Source: Chloroflexus sp.
Lineage (GTDB): Bacteria > Chloroflexota > Anaerolineae > Anaerolineales > Villigracilaceae
Assembly (NCBI GenBank): GCA_020723995.1
Contig: DYHT01000002.1
Span: 1-64,000, forward strand
Reading direction: 5' to 3'
Length of the DNA: 64,000 nt
Under the pieces are notes generated by a model. That model saw only the letters and a program-made list of their open reading frames with translations, searched no databases and was not told where the DNA came from. The position numbers and the translations under genes are program-made. Shown one piece after another: positions 8,315-17,023 of the stretch. The first letter of the stretch is position 1. Each line of letters opens with the position of its first letter.

Positions 8315-9202
8315 TCAAGAAGTAGGCATTACTGGCATCTTTGGGATCCTGGTCCCACTCGGTGCACGCATCTTCACCACCCATCGAGTTGGTTCTGCAA
8401 ATGGGTGTGGCATCAGCGCAACCAGTAACGAGATTCCAGCAGTAACAGGAATTGCGATTATCATCAGGATCCAATAAAGTAGGTTCTTGTCTCGATAATC
8501 CTTCGCTATCCGCATCTCGAGGCAAGACGGCCCTAAACTGACTACTGGCTGCCATCCTTGATCTATCCAGTCCTGTAACAGTATATTTATCGCCTTTTGG
8601 TACGCTGACCAAAAGCGTTGCCTGACTTCATCCACGCTCGGTGCACCGCGTCCGCTAAGACCTATCGCTAGACGCTTTCGGAGTTCATGGGAGAACTCGA
8701 GCACCCAATCAGTGTAGATATACTCATCGGAGGTGGACGGTGGCTGAATGGCGGAAGTGACAGGGATGGCAGGAGTTACCGGTGTATCAGTTTGTGTCGT
8801 TGCAACAGACTTGCCCCGATGAATTCCTGTACCAATAGGGGGTTGGGGAACGACTGGTCGAGTCGCAGGAACAGCAGCGGTATGAGTTGTGAGAATATCG
8901 GCTTCGATCACATCCACAAAATCTTTTGCTTCTTTTAAGCTTGCTCCCGTCTCGTCCCGATAAAGTTTGACCGCAAGTACTTTGGATCCTTGAGATAGCA
9001 GCTCTTTGATCTTGCTGATAGATTCTTCACTGACGGGGTATTTTTGTTGCTCAACAGGGACATTGGGATGCAGTTGCGGTGAGAGAGTCGCAGTGACAGG
9101 CAATACAGGAGCGTTGGCAGTAAGTGTAGGGATAGGCTTGCCGCAGTGTAAGCAGAACGCACTATTCTCCGGTACCGGTTTTCCGCACGATGGACAGTAC
9201 AT
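8315..9202 (-). CDS. Zinc-ribbon protein with L7/L12 C-terminal-like segment
   Basis: 295 residues. The start is chosen at 9202, where AAAGGA precedes the ATG, and the protein begins at once with a double zinc ribbon (CPSCGKPVPENSAFCLHCGK). A Pro/Thr-rich linker surrounds a short domain at about 72-105 that resembles the C-terminal domain of ribosomal protein L7/L12 (LLSQGSKVLAVKLYRDETG, then LKEAKDFVD). A C-terminal hydrophobic helix follows (about 253-273, ILMIIAIPVTAGISLLVAL). Such proteins are common hypotheticals in Chloroflexota; the function is not known. The gene lies between the intact mannosidase and the relic of a second one, so it was probably brought in or retained during loss of the duplicate. 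Confidence 0.8.
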   Translation of the reverse strand: MYCPSCGKPVPENSAFCLHCGKPIPTLTANAPVLPVTATLSPQLHPNVPVEQQKYPVSEESISKIKELLSQGSKVLAVKLYRDETGASLKEAKDFVDVIEADILTTHTAAVPATRPVVPQPPIGTGIHRGKSVATTQTDTPVTPAIPVTSAIQPPSTSDEYIYTDWVLEFSHELRKRLAIGLSGRGAPSVDEVRQRFWSAYQKAINILLQDWIDQGWQPVVSLGPSCLEMRIAKDYRDKNLLYWILMIIAIPVTAGISLLVALMPHPFAEPTRWVVKMRAPSGTRIPKMPVMPTS

Positions 9203-9300
9203 GAGTAATATCCTTTCTGCAATCAGCGATTGATTATATATATTGTCGTTTGATATACGATGATGAGAATAGTAGGTTGGCTGGATTTTACCATAACCTT

Positions 9301-9399
9301 GCAGGTCAAAGATTGCGGGCCATGAAATCATCCGAAGGCGGCCGCGTGACCTTGACGGCAAAAGGACACGAAATTGTGACAGTGATGTTTCGTGATTAG
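9301..9399 (+). pseudogene. 3' relic of a second GH38 alpha-mannosidase
   Basis: The frame 9301-9399 encodes 32 residues ending VTLTAKGHEIVTVMFRD. This matches the C-terminus of the intact mannosidase (VTFAARGYEVVTVMFQE) in length, position and end. No start or upstream domain is present. It shows that a tandem mannosidase paralogue was deleted or replaced. Nothing else is seen between 9203 and 9450. Confidence 0.75.
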
Positions 9400-9450
9400 A
9401 AAACTATTCCCACCGCCATAACTTTACCGCCAGCAGGTTGAGCAATAAGT

Positions 9451-10107
9451 TCAGTGATCAGGATCACAAAGAGTGATACGGAACAACCCGAATGTCGTTG
9501 CCTCCACCTGCCTGATTTTCAGACCTGCATTTGAACAGGTGCGGTTAAAATCTTGCCAGGCCCACGCATACAATAACTCAGACTCGTCGATTAATGATGC
9601 GCCAAACGCCCAGAGATTCCTCAGACATTGATTATGCGGCGGATTGGGTTCGACAATCACAAGACATTTTCGCGTCACCCGGCGCAGCTCTTTCAAGATA
9701 TGCCATTGAACGGTTTCAGGCATGTGATGAAGGGCCAACGACAGCACAGATATATCAAACGATTCGGAGGCAAACGCCAGTTCGATCGCATCCATTACCA
9801 TCCATGTAGGCCTCGCTGATGACTGTTTCGCGGCTGCCCGCCGCAGCATCTCTGGGGCGATATCCACACCTACCACATCCGCGCCTCGCCGAACAAAGGT
9901 CAGAGCCAATTCGCCTGTGCCGGTACACACATCTAACACCTTCTCGCCAGGTTGATAGTCGCTCAAAGCGACTGCTCTGCGTCGAGTCTCCCGGCGAATA
10001 AATTCTGACCAATCATAGCAGGAAGAAAACCGGTTATAGTGATCAAGAACATGGCGACGAAAATCAGAGTTAGCCATCACATTGACCCTTCCCTGTCCAT
10101 TATTCAT
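9451..10107 (-). CDS. Class I SAM-dependent methyltransferase (UbiE-like)
   Basis: 218 residues. The motif I region VLDVCTGTGELAL and the following acidic residue in VVGVDIAPEML mark a SAM-binding Rossmann fold; the post-I region with ALHHMPE fits the UbiE/COQ5 group. The first ATG overlaps the stop of the radical-SAM gene (ATGA), which suggests coupling. An internal ATG at 10077, eleven codons in, has the better ribosome binding site (GGAAGGG) and may be the real start. It is the third gene of a minus-strand operon with a receiver protein and a radical-SAM gene; the substrate is not known. Confidence 0.82.
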   Translation of the reverse strand: MNNGQGRVNVMANSDFRRHVLDHYNRFSSCYDWSEFIRRETRRRAVALSDYQPGEKVLDVCTGTGELALTFVRRGADVVGVDIAPEMLRRAAAKQSSARPTWMVMDAIELAFASESFDISVLSLALHHMPETVQWHILKELRRVTRKCLVIVEPNPPHNQCLRNLWAFGASLIDESELLYAWAWQDFNRTCSNAGLKIRQVEATTFGLFRITLCDPDH

Positions 10108-11005
10108 AGGTTTTCATCGCCATACATCTGCTCAGGTTTCAGAATTTGCGGGAAGCGCCCGCGCAGCGCCCTCCGCGATTCGTAGCACAGGTGACAGGCG
10201 TCGGCATAAGCCGCCTCGTGCGGCAAATTGTATTCCGTCACCAGCGCGGCCGGCCCGCCTGCCAGCAGCGGCCCACAGATTGGATGCGCGTCCGCGTCGT
10301 ACCGCGCGCATATTTCTTTCAAAGGCGTCTCGAAGACGTTCCCCAGTGAAACGCCCTGGCAAATATGCAAATTGCCGAGCGGATCGAGGTGGCAGCGCCC
10401 CGGCTCACGCAAGTTTTCGTGCGGACATTCGCTGAAATGCTCCTAGGGCTGGAGTCTGGCTCGAGAAACCAGCTTGCAGGCCGCTCGTCCGCGATACATG
10501 ACCGCTGATTCACCGCTCGGGATCTGCCCAACGGTCAGCATGGCGTTCGTGTCTTCCGGCTGGGCTACACAGATCGTCCCTAAAGGGATGCCCAATTGCT
10601 CGGCAGCGCGAGCGGCATCCTGCGCGTGCCGGCTGTTGCGCTCGTTGTAATGATACAGGTCACTGCTGATGGTAAGATCCGCCACCAGTCCGGCCAACGG
10701 ACGCAGCCACTCGAGGGCGTCTTCCAGGCCGGTCGCCCAGTACGCATTGGAGACAATGCCGGCGCTAAAACCCGCTTTGACGGCTTCCTGAAGGCCCTTG
10801 ACTAGAACGGCATAATAGAGAAACGGCTCACCGCCTCGAAATATATACTTGTGATGGTGCCTGCCTCGCGCGCCTGTCGCAGGATTTCCTGGATTTGGAG
10901 GATGGTCATCACGCCAGTTTGCGAGGGACTCCCGAAAACGAAACAATGGTCACACTCGAATGTACACTGGTAAGTCAAGAGCAGATGCAAGCCTGTAAGT
11001 TTCAT
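10104..11005 (-). pseudogene. Radical SAM/SPASM-like protein, frame broken twice
   Basis: Three open pieces together give one protein of about 300 residues. The N-terminal piece (from 11005) has the radical-SAM cluster motif C-x3-C-x2-C in YQCTFECDHCF. A one-base loss near 10841-10846 then shifts the frame just before the GGEP motif. The second piece runs to a TAG at 10443-10445, after which the same frame continues (EHFSECPHENLREPGRCHLD) into a Cys-rich SPASM-like end (HLDPLGNLHICQG, DACHLCYE). A Trp codon (TGG to TAG) would restore it. The start overlaps the receiver gene stop (ATGA) and is preceded by GGAGG. The gene was recently functional, or the consensus contains two errors. Confidence 0.8.
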
Positions 11006-11391
11006 GGCGTTCCTCCATGATCTCGATCCTGTAAAAACCTTCTCGTCACCGTGCGCAATACATCCATGTCAAAAGGCTTGGGCAAACAATCATCCGCGCC
11101 GGCCTCAATTCCTTTCAGCCGGTCGTTCTCGTCAACCAGCGCGGTCAGTATTACGATTGGGATATAGGCTGTAACCGGATTTTGACGCAAGCGCCGGCAC
11201 AGTTCATAGCCATCCATGTCCGGCATCATCACATCCAGGAACGCCAAATCGGGCGGAGTTTGGTCAGTCAATTGCAGGGCAGCCTCCCCGCTTTGCGCTG
11301 TAATGACTTCGTATCCCTCCATCTCAAGCAGCCTGGAAACAAGCCGCAGGTTGATATTCTCGTCGTCCACAACCATAATTCGTAAGGGCAT
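11002..11391 (-). CDS. Stand-alone response-regulator receiver protein
   Basis: 129 residues from the ATG at 11391, which is preceded by a GGGAG ribosome binding site; a longer frame to 11421 lacks one. It is a complete CheY-like receiver: acidic pair in MVVDDEN, phospho-acceptor Asp in LAFLDVMMPDMDGYEL, Thr in VILTAL and Lys in CLPKPFD. There is no output domain. It overlaps the radical-SAM start by four bases and so heads that operon. No histidine kinase is encoded nearby. Confidence 0.92.
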   Translation of the reverse strand: MPLRIMVVDDENINLRLVSRLLEMEGYEVITAQSGEAALQLTDQTPPDLAFLDVMMPDMDGYELCRRLRQNPVTAYIPIVILTALVDENDRLKGIEAGADDCLPKPFDMDVLRTVTRRFLQDRDHGGTP

Positions 11392-11498
11392 GGCAGTCGT
11401 ACTCCCGCTGAATATTTCCACACTAAAAATCTTTCAATAATACCAATTTTCCAAATATGCTCTATAATAACCCAAAACCATACCTCACGGAGAGTCAA

Positions 11499-12125
11499 AT
11501 GGCTAATATTTTTCCTTCTTCCCATCCCCTGGTCGCCCATAAATTAACCCGCCTGCGCGACAAGAACACCAATCCGAAAAAGTTCCGTGAACTGGTGCGC
11601 GAGATCGCCGCACTGATGGCTTACGAAGCCACCGCGGACCTCCAGACTGTTCCCCGAGAAGTAGAAACGCCGCTCACCTCATGCACCGGTGTAGAGTTGC
11701 AGGAAAAGATCGGTTTGGTGCCGATCCTGCGCGCCGGCCTGGGCATGGTGGAGGGCGTCTGGGAACTCATGCCGTCGTCCGAAGTCTGGCACATCGGGCT
11801 GTACCGCGACGAACGCACGCTCAAGCCGGTGGAATATTACAATAAACTGCCCATTGAGCCGACCGTATCCGTCTGCCTCATCCTGGACCCGATGCTGGCT
11901 ACCGGTGGTTCGGCCGTCGCCACTGCTGACGTTCTGAAGCGCTGGGGCGTGAAGAAGATCAAGTTCGTGGGTCTGATCGGCGCGCCGGAGGGCATCGCCG
12001 CCATGCAGAAAGCTCATCCAGATATTCCCATCCATCTGGCTGCGATTGACGATCACCTGAACGAGCACGGCTACATCGTCCCCGGCCTGGGCGATGCCGG
12101 CGACCGGCAGTTTGGGACGGGATAA
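11499..12125 (+). CDS. upp: Uracil phosphoribosyltransferase
   Basis: 208 residues, the usual length. It converts uracil and PRPP to UMP in pyrimidine salvage. The ATG at 11499 follows a CGGAGAG ribosome binding site. The PRPP-binding loop is [13 protein letters not shown] and the uracil-binding C-terminus is [24 protein letters not shown] at 11463-11468 may be the -10 element, but no good -35 is seen at the right distance. The gene is divergent from the receiver gene and its stop abuts a GGCGGATGG satellite before the next gene. Confidence 0.97.
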   Translation: MANIFPSSHPLVAHKLTRLRDKNTNPKKFRELVREIAALMAYEATADLQTVPREVETPLTSCTGVELQEKIGLVPILRAGLGMVEGVWELMPSSEVWHIGLYRDERTLKPVEYYNKLPIEPTVSVCLILDPMLATGGSAVATADVLKRWGVKKIKFVGLIGAPEGIAAMQKAHPDIPIHLAAIDDHLNEHGYIVPGLGDAGDRQFGTG

Positions 12126-12156
12126 TGGCGGATGGCAAATGGCTGATGGCGGATGG
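12125..12156. repeat. GGCGGATGGC satellite between upp and the next gene
   Basis: The run ATGGCGGATGGCAAATGGCT and its continuation repeat a GATGGC unit, the complement of the GCCATC unit at 38866-38925 and 63587-63621. It starts one base inside the upp stop codon. It ends in GGAGGTGAG, which serves as the ribosome binding site of the following gene. Confidence 0.6.
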
Positions 12157-12166
12157 AGGTGAGCGC

Positions 12167-12472
12167 ATGAAAGTTATCCTCGAATTCAGCGTCATTCCGA
12201 TTGGAGTCGGCGTATCCCTCTCCGGGTACATGGCGGCCTGTGAGCGCATTCTGCAAGAGGCCGGTTTGACTTACGAACTCCATGCCAATGGCACAAACGT
12301 AGAAGGCGAATGGGACGAAGTTTTTGCCACCATCAAACGCTGCCACGAAGAGCTGCACGAGATGGGTGTCCCAAGAATATCCACCATCATTAAAGCCGGC
12401 ACACGAACAGACCGGTCACAAACGATGAGCGATAAAGTCCACAGCGTTCGAGCAAAACTGGGGACGCCATAA
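12167..12472 (+). CDS. MTH1187/YkoF-type thiamine-binding family protein
   Basis: 101 residues. The start at 12167 follows GGAGGTGAGCGC. The opening (KVILEFSVIPIGVGVSLSGY) and the end (RISTIIKAGTRTDRSQTMSDKV) are typical of the small ferredoxin-fold MTH1187 family, whose YkoF relatives bind thiamine or hydroxymethylpyrimidine. No thiamine transporter or TPP riboswitch was seen next to it, so the ligand is uncertain. Confidence 0.85.
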   Translation: MKVILEFSVIPIGVGVSLSGYMAACERILQEAGLTYELHANGTNVEGEWDEVFATIKRCHEELHEMGVPRISTIIKAGTRTDRSQTMSDKVHSVRAKLGTP

Positions 12473-12479
12473 CAGCGGC

Positions 12480-12863
12480 GACCGCAGCGCGCAAGAGCAG
12501 AAAATTGCCGTTCGTTCGGCGCGGCCACGCTTGCCATCCCGCGCTGGTGGCAGTTCGACGTCACCGGCTTCGGTCAAGGCTTGGCGTACTCCCTCGACTC
12601 TCGCCGCCGCGTCCCTCATCCTGACCTTGTGCCTGACCCCCTACGCTTTACAATATGATTACGTTCCGCTGACCTTGGCCTTTCTGCTGATGCTCAAGCA
12701 TCTGTCAGGTCTCAAGCCTCTATCGCGTGCCCTCGTCATCCTTCTGTTGGCTTTGAGCATACTCGTCTTGTATCTGACAAAGCTGCAATACCAGGCCACT
12801 TGGATTTTATTATTCGTATCCATCTCGTTTGCAGTCGCCATGTTGGGGAAAAAGCCCAACTGA
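12480..12863 (+). pseudogene. Relic of a polytopic membrane protein (GT87/DUF2029-like end)
   Basis: From about 12605 to 12863 one frame encodes a strongly hydrophobic end with three membrane segments (TPYALQYDYVPLTLAFLLML and following helices) that resembles the C-terminus of DUF2029/GT87 glycosyltransferases. Upstream, a different frame (ATLAIPRWWQFDVTGFGQGL) seems to continue the protein, so there is a frameshift around 12590-12610. No start or N-terminal domain is present. It lies in the 414-base gap before murJ; nothing else is seen there. Confidence 0.55.
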
Positions 12864-12886
12864 ATAAAGCAGTATAATCCCCGCTC

Positions 12887-14455
12887 GTGAACGAATCCCC
12901 CGTAAGGCCTTCGGCAGCCAACGCCAACCGCCAGATCGCCCGCGCCGCCGGGACGGTGATGTTCGCATTCGTATTCAGCCAACTCGCCGGCCTGGCGCGA
13001 CGCATCCTGGTTGCCAGCGCCTTCGGCGCGTATGTCGAACTGGATGCCTTCATCGCCGCCAATCGCGTCTCGGAGACTCTCTTTAACTTGATCGCCGGCG
13101 GGGCGCTCGGTTCAGCTTTCATTCCGACATTCACAGCTTTCCTGGCAAAAGGTGACAAGAAATCGGCCTGGCGTCTGGCCTCTGCGATTGCCAATCTGGT
13201 CGTCCTGAGCCTGAGTCTGCTGGGCGTGGCGGCCTTCTTTTTCGCCCCGCAGATTGTGCGCTACGCGCTGGCGCCCGGCCTGGCCGAAGAGCCAGCCCTC
13301 CAATCGCTGACGGTCAACCTGCTGCGCATCCAACTGGTCTCTGCGGTGCTTTTCGGCTTGAGCGGGTTGGTGATGGGCATTCTCAACTCACATCAGGTCT
13401 TCCTGATCCCTGCCCTGACCCCCTCCATGTATCAATTGGGCATGATCTTTGGCGTACTCGTACTGGCCCCCAAGATAGGCATCTACGGTTTGGCCTGGGG
13501 AGTGGTCGTCGGTGCAGCATTCCACCTGTTATTACAAGTCCCCCTGCTTCTAAAACAAGATAGCCATTACACCCTTTCACTGGGACTGGGTGACCCTGCC
13601 GTAGGCGAGGTAGTGCGCTTGATGGGCCCGCGCCTCCTGGGTGTGGCTGTCGTGCAGTTGAATTTTTGGGTTAACGCCTGGCTGGCCTCGCGCATGACCG
13701 AGGGCAGTCTGGTGGGTATTGACTATGGCTTCTCCCTGATGCTAATGGCGCAGGCGGTGATTGCTCAATCGGTGGCAACTGCGATGATGCCCACGCTGGC
13801 AGCCCAATATGCCATGGGCAAACTGGACGACATGCGCTCATCGCTGGCAGCCTCGTTGCGCGGCGTGCTGTTTCTGTCCCTGCCGGCCTCCGTTGGATTG
13901 ATGTTACTGCGTGAACCCATAATTGCCTTGCTCTACCAGCGAGGCAATTTCGATGCCCGCTCGACCCAATTGGTAGCCTGGGCGCTTTTGTGGTACGCGG
14001 CCGGATTGGTCGGTCATTGTGTGCTGGAAATATTGGCGCGTGCCTTCTATTCCTTGCATGACACAAAAACACCCGTCCTGGTCGGCGCGGCGGCGATGAG
14101 TCTGAACGTGGTCTTTAGTTTTGCCTTCTCGGCCCTGTTTGCCCGCCTCGGCTGGATGCCGCACGGCGGCCTGGCGCTGGCCAATTCACTGGCGACCGCG
14201 CTGGAGACAGCTGTCTTAATCGTGTTGATACGCCGCCGCTTGAAAGGAATCGATGGCAGGAACGTGGCAAAAGGTTTCGGTCAGGCCGCCGCGGCGACAC
14301 TGGCAATGAGCCTGGCCCTGATTGCTTGGCTGCAATTCGCCGGTCGCACCTCGCCGTGGGTGGCGGTAATGGGCGGCGTGGCTATCGGAGGTCTTATTTA
14401 TAGCCTGGGGGTTTGGGCTTTGCAGATTTACAAGTTTACCCTCACCGCCAAATAA
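12887..14455 (+). CDS. murJ: Lipid II flippase MurJ
   Basis: 522 residues starting with GTG at 12887. It is a MATE-like exporter that flips lipid II across the inner membrane for cell-wall synthesis. The sequence has the family opening (ARAAGTVMFAFVFSQLAGLA, then RRILVASAFG), the LFNLIAGGALGSAFIPTF motif of helices 1-2, and about fourteen membrane segments. It ends 14 bases inside the convergent DUF212 gene. Its presence suggests a peptidoglycan-like wall, which is not universal in Chloroflexota. Confidence 0.95.
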   Translation: MNESPVRPSAANANRQIARAAGTVMFAFVFSQLAGLARRILVASAFGAYVELDAFIAANRVSETLFNLIAGGALGSAFIPTFTAFLAKGDKKSAWRLASAIANLVVLSLSLLGVAAFFFAPQIVRYALAPGLAEEPALQSLTVNLLRIQLVSAVLFGLSGLVMGILNSHQVFLIPALTPSMYQLGMIFGVLVLAPKIGIYGLAWGVVVGAAFHLLLQVPLLLKQDSHYTLSLGLGDPAVGEVVRLMGPRLLGVAVVQLNFWVNAWLASRMTEGSLVGIDYGFSLMLMAQAVIAQSVATAMMPTLAAQYAMGKLDDMRSSLAASLRGVLFLSLPASVGLMLLREPIIALLYQRGNFDARSTQLVAWALLWYAAGLVGHCVLEILARAFYSLHDTKTPVLVGAAAMSLNVVFSFAFSALFARLGWMPHGGLALANSLATALETAVLIVLIRRRLKGIDGRNVAKGFGQAAAATLAMSLALIAWLQFAGRTSPWVAVMGGVAIGGLIYSLGVWALQIYKFTLTAK

Positions 14456-14894
14456 ACCACAGCAATTGCGTCACCACAAGTCCGAGGATAAGTCCGCCCA
14501 GCGCCTCCAACGGCGTATGCCCCAGCACTTCGCGCAGTTGCTTATCCGAGACCGGATGTCCCTTCAGCAGTTCATCTACCAGGATGTTAATCTTTTGCGC
14601 CTGTATACCAGCCTGCCGCCGGATGCCGGTGGCATCGTAGATGACAATCATGGCTATCGCGAACGCCAATCCAAAAGCCGGGGTATCAAAACCGGCATAC
14701 AAACCAATGGCATGAGCAGTTGCAACCACCAGCGCAGAATGTGAACTGGGCATGCCGCCGGCGCTAAACAACAATGCCCAATTCCAGCGCCGCGAAAAGA
14801 AATAATCCAACGGCACCTTCAGTCCCTGCGCCAGTCCCCAGGCCGCCAGCGCACTGAGCAATACGTGGTTTTGGAAAACAGCCAGCATATTCAT
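14442..14894 (-). CDS. Divergent PAP2 family (DUF212/YuiD) membrane protein
   Basis: 150 residues. The conserved motif GGMPSSHSALV and the following VIYDATGIRRQAG are diagnostic of the YuiD/DUF212 family, related to PAP2 acid phosphatases; there are three or four membrane helices. The substrate is unknown. The 3' end overlaps murJ on the opposite strand by 14 bases. It probably follows xseA and xseB in one transcript, since all are on the minus strand with short gaps. Confidence 0.93.
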   Translation of the reverse strand: MNMLAVFQNHVLLSALAAWGLAQGLKVPLDYFFSRRWNWALLFSAGGMPSSHSALVVATAHAIGLYAGFDTPAFGLAFAIAMIVIYDATGIRRQAGIQAQKINILVDELLKGHPVSDKQLREVLGHTPLEALGGLILGLVVTQLLWFIWR

Positions 14895-14914
14895 GCAATT
14901 TTTCCACCGCAGGC

Positions 14915-15163
14915 CTAATCGGCCAGCTGGGTTATTTCTTCGCCCGAAAGCTGTCGAATCTTGAGTTCGGCCTTATCGAGCAGTTCAGCGCAATGTTTGG
15001 CCAAAGCCTGCCCGCGTTCAAAAAGCGCCATCGCTTCCTCCAACGGTCGCTGCTCTGTTTCCAACGCGGAGACGATGCCGTCCAATTCAGCGAAGGCTTC
15101 CTCATAGGTCAATTCAGCCACAGGTTTGGCGTCAGCCGTAGGCCTGACGGCGGTTTTACTCAT
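14915..15163 (-). CDS. xseB: Exodeoxyribonuclease VII small subunit
   Basis: 82 residues. The sequence TYEEAFAELDGIVSALETEQ, followed by LEEAMALFERGQALAKHC, is the XseB signature. It binds XseA in the enzyme that degrades single-stranded DNA to oligonucleotides. It lies 25 bases downstream of xseA in the same direction. Confidence 0.95.
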   Translation of the reverse strand: MSKTAVRPTADAKPVAELTYEEAFAELDGIVSALETEQRPLEEAMALFERGQALAKHCAELLDKAELKIRQLSGEEITQLAD

Positions 15164-15188
15164 GATCGCACCTCAATACTCCAAAATA

Positions 15189-16409
15189 TTATTGCGTAAC
15201 GCGCGCCTCGAACTCGCCATCTGCGACGCGCACATTCAGGTCGTCGCCAGCTTTTACCGACGACGCACTGGATACAATTTTATCATCCCGCTTGTGGGTG
15301 ACGACCGCGTAACCGCGACTCAAAACGGCCAGGGGATTCAGCGCGCTCAAACGGCGTTCCAACCCCTTGAGCTGGCTCGTTTCAAGCGCGAGACGATGGG
15401 CCTGCGCCGCGTTCTCACGGCGGGAGAGGTCATCCAGGCGCTGACGCTCGGTCTGCACCCGGCGCAGGGGCGAAAAGAAGCGCAAATTGCTTTGCAGGCC
15501 ATCCAATAGACCGCGCTGTTGGTCGAAGAGCGCCTGCATGGCGGCTCCAAGGCGACTGGTGGAAAAAGTCAAGCCAGCCTGCAAGTCTATAATCGTGACC
15601 GGTGTAGCCAGTTCGGCCGCCGCAGTCGGCGTGGGGGCGCGCAGATCCGCGGCGAAATCAGCCAGCGTGAAATCGGTCTCGTGGCCGACGCCGGTGATAA
15701 CCGGGGACTGGGAAGCGACGATGGCGCGCACCACGCGCTCGTCGTTGAAAGCCCACAGGTCTTCGATCGAGCCGCCGCCGCGCGCCAGCAGGATCACGTC
15801 CGGATGGGCTGCCCGGTTGAGGTTCTGGAGCGCGGCGACAAGTCCGGGCGGGGCTTCGTCGCCCTGCACCGGCGAGGGCGCCAGAATGACCTCCGCCAGA
15901 GGGTACCGGCGTCTGATTGTATCCAGCATATCCCGCAGCGCCGCGCCGGTGGGCGAGGTCACAATGCCGATGCGTCGTGGAAGTTCCGGGATCGCCCTTT
16001 TGCGTTCGGGGTCAAATAATCCTTCGGCTTCCAGGATCGCTCTCAGGCGTAGGAATTCCTGATACAGCGCGCCTTCCCCAAGCGGGCGAATGGCATCCGC
16101 TTGAAGTTGGTATTGCCCCTGGGGTTCGTATACGCGGATGCCGCCATGCACCTCCACCGCCATGCCATCCTGCAAAGCCAGCCGGAGACGGGCCACGTCG
16201 CTGCGCCACATCACGCAGCGCAGGGAGGCGGCGCTGTCTTTGAGCGTGAAGTACAGGTGGCCCGAAGAGGGGCGCGCCAGGTTGGAGATTTCCCCCTGTA
16301 CCCAGATATTCTGGAGTGTCTCGTCCGATTCGAGCAATTGACGCAGATGACGCGTCAGGTCTGCGACAGTCCAGCGGGCAGGGATATTGAATAAGACAAG
16401 CTGTTTCAT
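15189..16409 (-). CDS. xseA: Exodeoxyribonuclease VII large subunit
   Basis: 406 residues, a normal length. The N-terminal OB-fold (VQGEISNLARPSSGHLYFTL, then KDSAASLRCVMW) precedes the catalytic region (GIVTSPTGAALRDML; RGGGSIEDLWAFNDE; GVGHETDFTLADFAADLRAP) and a coiled-coil end. With XseB it makes the bidirectional single-strand exonuclease. The gene is divergent from the HIT hydrolase gene; the 104-base gap between them contains AT-rich sequence but no clear consensus promoter. Confidence 0.97.
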   Translation of the reverse strand: MKQLVLFNIPARWTVADLTRHLRQLLESDETLQNIWVQGEISNLARPSSGHLYFTLKDSAASLRCVMWRSDVARLRLALQDGMAVEVHGGIRVYEPQGQYQLQADAIRPLGEGALYQEFLRLRAILEAEGLFDPERKRAIPELPRRIGIVTSPTGAALRDMLDTIRRRYPLAEVILAPSPVQGDEAPPGLVAALQNLNRAAHPDVILLARGGGSIEDLWAFNDERVVRAIVASQSPVITGVGHETDFTLADFAADLRAPTPTAAAELATPVTIIDLQAGLTFSTSRLGAAMQALFDQQRGLLDGLQSNLRFFSPLRRVQTERQRLDDLSRRENAAQAHRLALETSQLKGLERRLSALNPLAVLSRGYAVVTHKRDDKIVSSASSVKAGDDLNVRVADGEFEARVTQ

Positions 16410-16513
16410 AATATCAACAGGATAACCTCGTTCAAGGCGGCTGTCAACTATTCCTTATATCCTGATTCTTTGCTACAATACATTTAGAAACTATCTCAAA
16501 TCCCATAAATCCA

Positions 16514-17023
16514 ATGAAATACATCTTTTCCCCCTGGCGGATGAAATACATCCAAAACCACGACGAGGAAGGTTGCGTCTTCTGCAACGTGCAGGCGCAG
16601 ACCGACAGCGCGGAGAATTTGATTGTCTTTCGCGGCCGGCGGGCTTTTGTCATGCTTAATCGTTATCCATACACCAACGGTCATTTGATGGTGGTTGCCA
16701 ACGCCCATGCGCCTTCGTTAGAAGATCTGGATGCCGAAACACGCGCTGAAATGATGGAACTGCTCACGCAGTGCATGGGTATCCTGCGTAGGAATTACCG
16801 CCCACAAGGTTTCAATCTCGGCGCAAACATCGGGGAAGCGGCCGGCGCGGGAATTGCCGACCATGTCCACTTGCACATCGTGCCGCGCTGGGGCGGGGAT
16901 ACCAATTTCATGTCCACGCTGGGACAGACGCGCGTCCTACCGGAAGAGCTGGAAGAGACGTATCGCCGCATCCGGGAGGGCTGGGGAAGCAACTGGTTCT
17001 CCCAAAATAGGAGGCTGTCATAA
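16514..17023 (+). CDS. HIT family hydrolase (Ap4A phosphorylase-like branch)
   Basis: 169 residues. The catalytic triad H-x-H-x-H is seen in ADHVHLHIVPRW; the N-terminus has the CVFCN motif of zinc-containing members. Members hydrolyse or phosphorolyse dinucleoside polyphosphates or nucleotidyl conjugates. The stop TAA (17021-17023) overlaps the apparent ATA start of the next gene. Confidence 0.93.
   Translation: MKYIFSPWRMKYIQNHDEEGCVFCNVQAQTDSAENLIVFRGRRAFVMLNRYPYTNGHLMVVANAHAPSLEDLDAETRAEMMELLTQCMGILRRNYRPQGFNLGANIGEAAGAGIADHVHLHIVPRWGGDTNFMSTLGQTRVLPEELEETYRRIREGWGSNWFSQNRRLS

Noticed and set aside
10443-10445. TAG in the radical-SAM gene considered as a pyrrolysine codon
   Set aside because: The same gene also has a one-base shift, no pyrrolysine genes are seen, and a Trp codon fits the position.
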